Origin: Combretum micranthum
Lineage: Eukaryota; Streptophyta; Magnoliopsida; Myrtales; Combretaceae
Assembly (NCBI GenBank): GCA_024138025.1
Contig: JAMXBD010000580.1
Location: forward strand, 124,001 to 188,000
DNA length: 64,000 nt
Direction of reading: 5' to 3'
In this document: positions 60,202-64,000 of the stretch, one piece after another
Layout of the letters: each line of letters begins with the position of its first letter
How positions within the stretch are numbered: position 1 is the first letter of the stretch
Notes under the pieces: generated by a model
What the model saw: only the letters and a program-made list of their open reading frames with translations
Database searches by the model: none
What the model was told of the DNA's origin: nothing
Made by a program: the position numbers and the translations under genes

Positions 60202-62071
60202 CCCCCTCCCTCCTTCATTCTTTCACACAACTCATTTTCTTACCAAAACTCTATCAAAATCACTCTACAAATTCTCTCTCTCATTTCTCTTTCAAACTTC
60301 CTCTCCTCCCCACAAAACCACTACCCACATATTACTATAACTACTTGTTTTCCTCTTCAACATACACATAATCTTAGGTAAAACTTCTTCTATTTTAATC
60401 ACCATGTTCATGTAACTTAGCATGAGCTTAGTGTATATTTCTTAGACTCATGAGAGTTAAGAAGCAACAATATGTTCATTTTCATGTTTAAGTTTCTATT
60501 ATGTTATTATTGTTATTATTATGTTATTTCATTGTTGTTATCATTTATATGTTGCTCCAATCTAATTTCTATATATTATTATGTATATATATATATATAT
60601 ATTTTTTTTTATTAGAGCCTAAGTACCACTAACCTAACATATTATTATTATTTATTGCTCTTATTATTATGCTTTTTCTTTTCTTTATTTTCTTTTTCTT
60701 TGGGACTAGTCTATTCTTAGTCCTAAGAAGCCTTGATGAAGTTAAGGCTCCTAATACTTGATTGGGGAAACCTTAATGAAGCTAAAGTTCGCAATACTTG
60801 ACCTTATTATTATGCTCTTATTTATTCTTATAAATATCTTATCTTATTATGTGATATATTATATTTCTCATATCTACATATTCTCATTCATGCATGAACA
60901 TGTAGATATTGTCTCAACAAAAATAAAAGGAGTTTTCTTAAGAAAAGAAAAATAAGAACTCTCTTTAAAAATAAATTTTTGTCACCTAAGAAATGATTTT
61001 TCCATAAAAATTTAAAGTTTTTATCTTAACAAATCTTTTCCAAAATCTAGATAAGTTCATCACAAGTTTTCAGCAATAATACTACATGGGATTTCATCGA
61101 AGAATACATAAAGTAAAGTTAGCACATACACTCTTTTTAAACCAATGAGATAACAAAGTTTCTTTAAAAATTAATATTGTTCGATCATTTTTTAACAAAG
61201 GTCTTCCTTAAACTCATATAAAAAATTTCCACCATACTCTAAAATATAGGATCTAGATAAATTTTACAAAATCATCAAAGAATAAAATTTTAGAAATAGT
61301 CTTACTTAGGAAATAAAATTTGTGAATAACTCAAAAGATCATTAGTATTATTTAAAGTGGAACTAACCTTAAGAAAATTAAGAACACATATAAGCATGAC
61401 TACTTTAAGGAATTTTAGTCTTAAAAAGAAATACTTAGAAAAAATATATTTTTCCACCACTATAAATGAAGTTGTAGGAATCTTAAAAAGATTAAATTTA
61501 TTTTTAGAAAATTAAATTATACTCAAAAGTTAAGAAATGAAGTTAAAAGAAGAAAATACTCACTTATAATAATTCTATAAATTTTTCCAACAAACTAAAG
61601 TGGATTTTCAAGTCTTAGCTTTTTCCAACTTTTAAAATACATTGTTTTACAAAAATTATTGTTGAGACAACACCACTAAATTCATGTATACAATATGAGT
61701 ATATATATATTCAAAGGATTTTTCAACTATACTAATATCTATATTTCTTATTCAAGTATTTTTGGATAAAGAAAAGTTTGCAAATTTATGTTTTTAAAAC
61801 TGAAATTTTCATAATAGATCTTCACCCTACTGTTCTGAGGTCCAAACAACTTTTTTTTAATATAAAAATAACCTTATAAATGGATAGATTTTTTGGAGTA
61901 GGTAGAAAATGGTATATAATATGTGAAATTCCGAGTTAAAATAAGCAAGTTATGGCTATTTTAAGTTGAAATTTTCACTAATGCGAATTTTGACGAGTTC
62001 AATAAGGTAGAGTTAGAAAAATTAAGTAGATCTTGGATGAAATACTCATTGCGGGTATTTCTTTTGTTTAG

Positions 62072-62138
62072 GTGATGAGGACCAAGATCTTCTCTTTCTC
62101 GAGGATTACTGCAATTGATAGAAGATTGCTATGGACGA
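62072..62138 (+). other. Predicted leader exon 2, family D
   Basis: Between TTTCTTTTGTTTAG and GTGAGT. ATGGACGA precedes the donor, giving the same eight-nucleotide spacing as families A, B and C. One further ATG occurs near the start of the exon (GTGATGAGG). Confidence 0.4.
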
Positions 62139-62527
62139 GTGAGTTTTCCTTTACATTTTATGTATTCACGCATGTGCTTGTAGAATAGAGCACTAGATGT
62201 TAGCAAAAGATAAAAGTCGATATGCATGTGGATTATCATGGGGATTATGTTCATGAATTGCTGTGTATGCTCAATGAATAATAAGTATATCAGAGCCCGA
62301 TTTGTTGATTGTTATAATAGTCTCTATGCATATTGCTATGTGTGCAAATGTTGAATGATCGCCTTAAATGAATTAATGTTGGATTAGAAATTTTCTTAAA
62401 CTAAATTACTCACGTATATCACTTAGAATATCATTTCCCATTTTCACTACTACTCATTAGTATGGGACCGGAAATATAAGCTGCCTAGCTACATCTTGAG
62501 GAATTAGGACGTTTAGGGAATACGGCC

Positions 62528-63640
62528 TGTAAACCCCCGAAATTTTCGAGAATGGTTTTGGAATACCAAATCGAAACCCTAAAGTCTGACCCAAGTTGAA
62601 ACCAAACCTTAAACAATTTCGATCACGGGATTTCATAAGAAAATATTCAAAAACAAAAATAGAAAGTTCAATAATCACTCGATTCAAAAACCCGAACATG
62701 AGAAGGTCCACCTATTCGATCCTTGATATAAATCCCTCAATTTCTGCGGTAAAGTTGGATTAAACCCTAACCCTAGTCAAACCGGAGTTTCAAAAGTCAA
62801 TAAAGGTCAAGACAATCAAACAATTTCAACTCTGGCAATCCCGCATTCTCAAAACCTAGAAAACAAAATTGAGTTAATGGCTTATAATAGTTCGTAATAA
62901 TATAGTGTAATACAAAAATATCAGATTCGTGAATTTCGAATGTCCTTTTGACTCAAATGGGATCAATTCTCGAAAAGCGTGTTACGAAGCTCAGAATAAT
63001 AAAAAATTCCAATAACACCAAAAGACTCGTAATTAAACATGGATTCAAAATATCGGTTTTATAATTTTTCAGTAACTAAAAATAACAGATATATCTCATT
63101 TACGAGTATTTTTATTACTACCGATATTTTATATGTCTAGTCTACTATTCATAGTACTATTCCTACCATTCATTACTATTTTACTATCTCTACTTTTTCT
63201 TACACCTATTTCTTACTACCTACATACCTATTTTATTACTTTTTATATTTACAATACAACTTTATTCACATCAAACTTTACACATTATTTCTTTTCTTAC
63301 AAAAATTACAAAACAAATCAACTCCTCCCCCTCTACACACCAAACCGGCGCTAACTTCTCTCTCTTCCTCTCATTTATTTTTCTTTTTCAATTTATTTTA
63401 TTACATCAAATATTCACTCCAAAAATTCTATAAATATCCCTTTTCTCTTTCATTCTTTCACGCATCCATTTTACATAACAAAACTCTATCAAAATTCCCT
63501 CTCAAAACCTCTCTCCAACAAATCTCTCTCAAAATACTCTCTATCATTCTCTACAACTTCAAGGAGAAAATAAAAAACACACTACCCATTCATCTCTTTT
63601 CAAATCCTCCATTAAACCTTAGGTAAAAATCCTACCTATA
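62528..63640 (+). repeat. F-type LTR, 5' part
   Basis: Starts TGTAAACCCCCGAAA and follows the common LTR order to a donor-like CTTAG/GTAAAAA at 63623. After about 63640 the resemblance to the other LTRs is lost. The ORFs at 62457-62711 (minus) and 63133-63354 are low-complexity chance frames. Confidence 0.6.
63429..63436 (+). promoter_or_regulatory. TATA box of F-type LTR
   Basis: TATAAATA at the position expected from families A and D. Confidence 0.65.
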
Positions 63641-64000
63641 CTGTAAAATACAAAAATAAAGATGGAAATATAATGAATTATGAATAATGAGATGATGTAG
63701 GATGAGTTTAAAGTCAAAACAAGTAAATTGTAAAAGTTTAAGTTTGGTTGTAGGACGAATATTAAAGTTTGAATTTCTAAAATTTTTGACAGACTGTACG
63801 CCACCTCCTAGAGAATCTACGCCACCTCCTAGAGAATCTACGCCAGTGGCATAAAGACGGCGTAGGATGGGAACAGTAGCGTTTTTCTTAACGCTAGGAG
63901 GAACGCTGCCAACGTTCACTAGGGTTTCTCTCAACACCGGCATGAAAGCCACCGACGTATGTAGTAGGAATTGAAATTTTGGAATTCAAAGCCCCGATGA
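63641..64000. other. Unassigned sequence at window edge
   Basis: No similarity to the other LTRs seen. A minus-strand frame (63632-63952, 106 residues) runs through it and starts MAFMPVLRETLVNVG; I do not recognise it. It contains a 21-bp direct repeat. Confidence 0.4.
63797..63838 (+). repeat. 21-bp direct repeat, two units
   Basis: Two exact units starting TACGCCACCTCC, followed by a partial third. On the minus strand they encode a repeated VDSLGGG heptad. Confidence 0.85.

Larger units (their letters stand above)
59819..62527 (+). repeat. Family D 3' LTR, continuation
   Basis: Resumes at TTTTCAAAAATATCAATTTT and follows the A LTR order: CT-rich and TATA region, donor-like CTTAG/GTAAAAC at 60378, AT-rich sequence, the conserved block (61885-61970) and an exon-2-like interval (62072-62138). 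Near 60730-60805 a segment about 50 bp long (CCTTGATGAAG ... AATACTTGA) is duplicated imperfectly. A (TA)n run lies at 60584-60602. The LTR is cut at 62527 by the next LTR start; its own terminal module is not in the window. Confidence 0.7.

Overview
The window looks like repeat-rich nuclear DNA from a flowering plant with a large genome. I found no single-copy host gene, no rRNA or tRNA gene and no CRISPR array. Almost all of it is Ty3/gypsy-type LTR retrotransposons and their remnants, nested in one another. The plant assignment rests on very long LTRs (3.4 to 5.8 kb), primer-binding sites of the initiator-methionine tRNA type, a chromodomain-bearing integrase fragment and 5-bp target-site duplications (TSDs). 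I do not name a species. Family letters A, B, C, D and F are local names for this window.

Layout. 1-2873: remnants of B/C- and D-type LTRs, then the first part of a B-type LTR. 2874-30979: a 28.1-kb array of family A with the order LTR-internal-LTR-internal-LTR-internal-LTR, flanked as one unit by the TSD TTCTT and inserted in that B LTR. 30985-32443: the rest of the interrupted B LTR. 32444-38741: a second B LTR (4.9 kb), its PBS and a short gag-derived ORF. 38742-46720: inverted and truncated C and B LTRs around a minus-strand gag-only internal region. 46973-52343: a complete but degenerate minus-strand Ty3/gypsy element (gag, protease, RT, RNase H, integrase) with TSD GCTTA, inserted in a D-type LTR. 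52902-54055: the integrase-chromodomain end of a family D chromovirus and the start of its 3' LTR. That LTR is interrupted by a 5.8-kb minus-strand LTR-like insertion (54056-59813, TSD ATAAG) and resumes to 62527, where an F-type LTR begins.

How the parts may work together. The A copies, the minus-strand element at 43929-45917 and the B element show gag-derived zinc knuckles but no pol, so they look non-autonomous. Family D, with a pol remnant and a nearly identical polypurine-tract/LTR junction, is a candidate for the lineage that supplied enzymes to family A. Several LTR families share a gene-like leader: a TATA box, a short AUG-free exon ending at GTAAA, an intron holding a conserved ~87-nt block, a small exon with an AUG just before GTGAGT, and a second intron that would cross the LTR end and the PBS. 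In family B the predicted splice joins that AUG in frame to the gag-like ORF. This split leader is the most interesting observation here; it is an inference from sequence and needs RNA data.

Reading frames are broken throughout. Many differences between A copies are one-base indels, so some lesions may be consensus errors. Stops and frameshifts shared by all three copies are more likely to be real.
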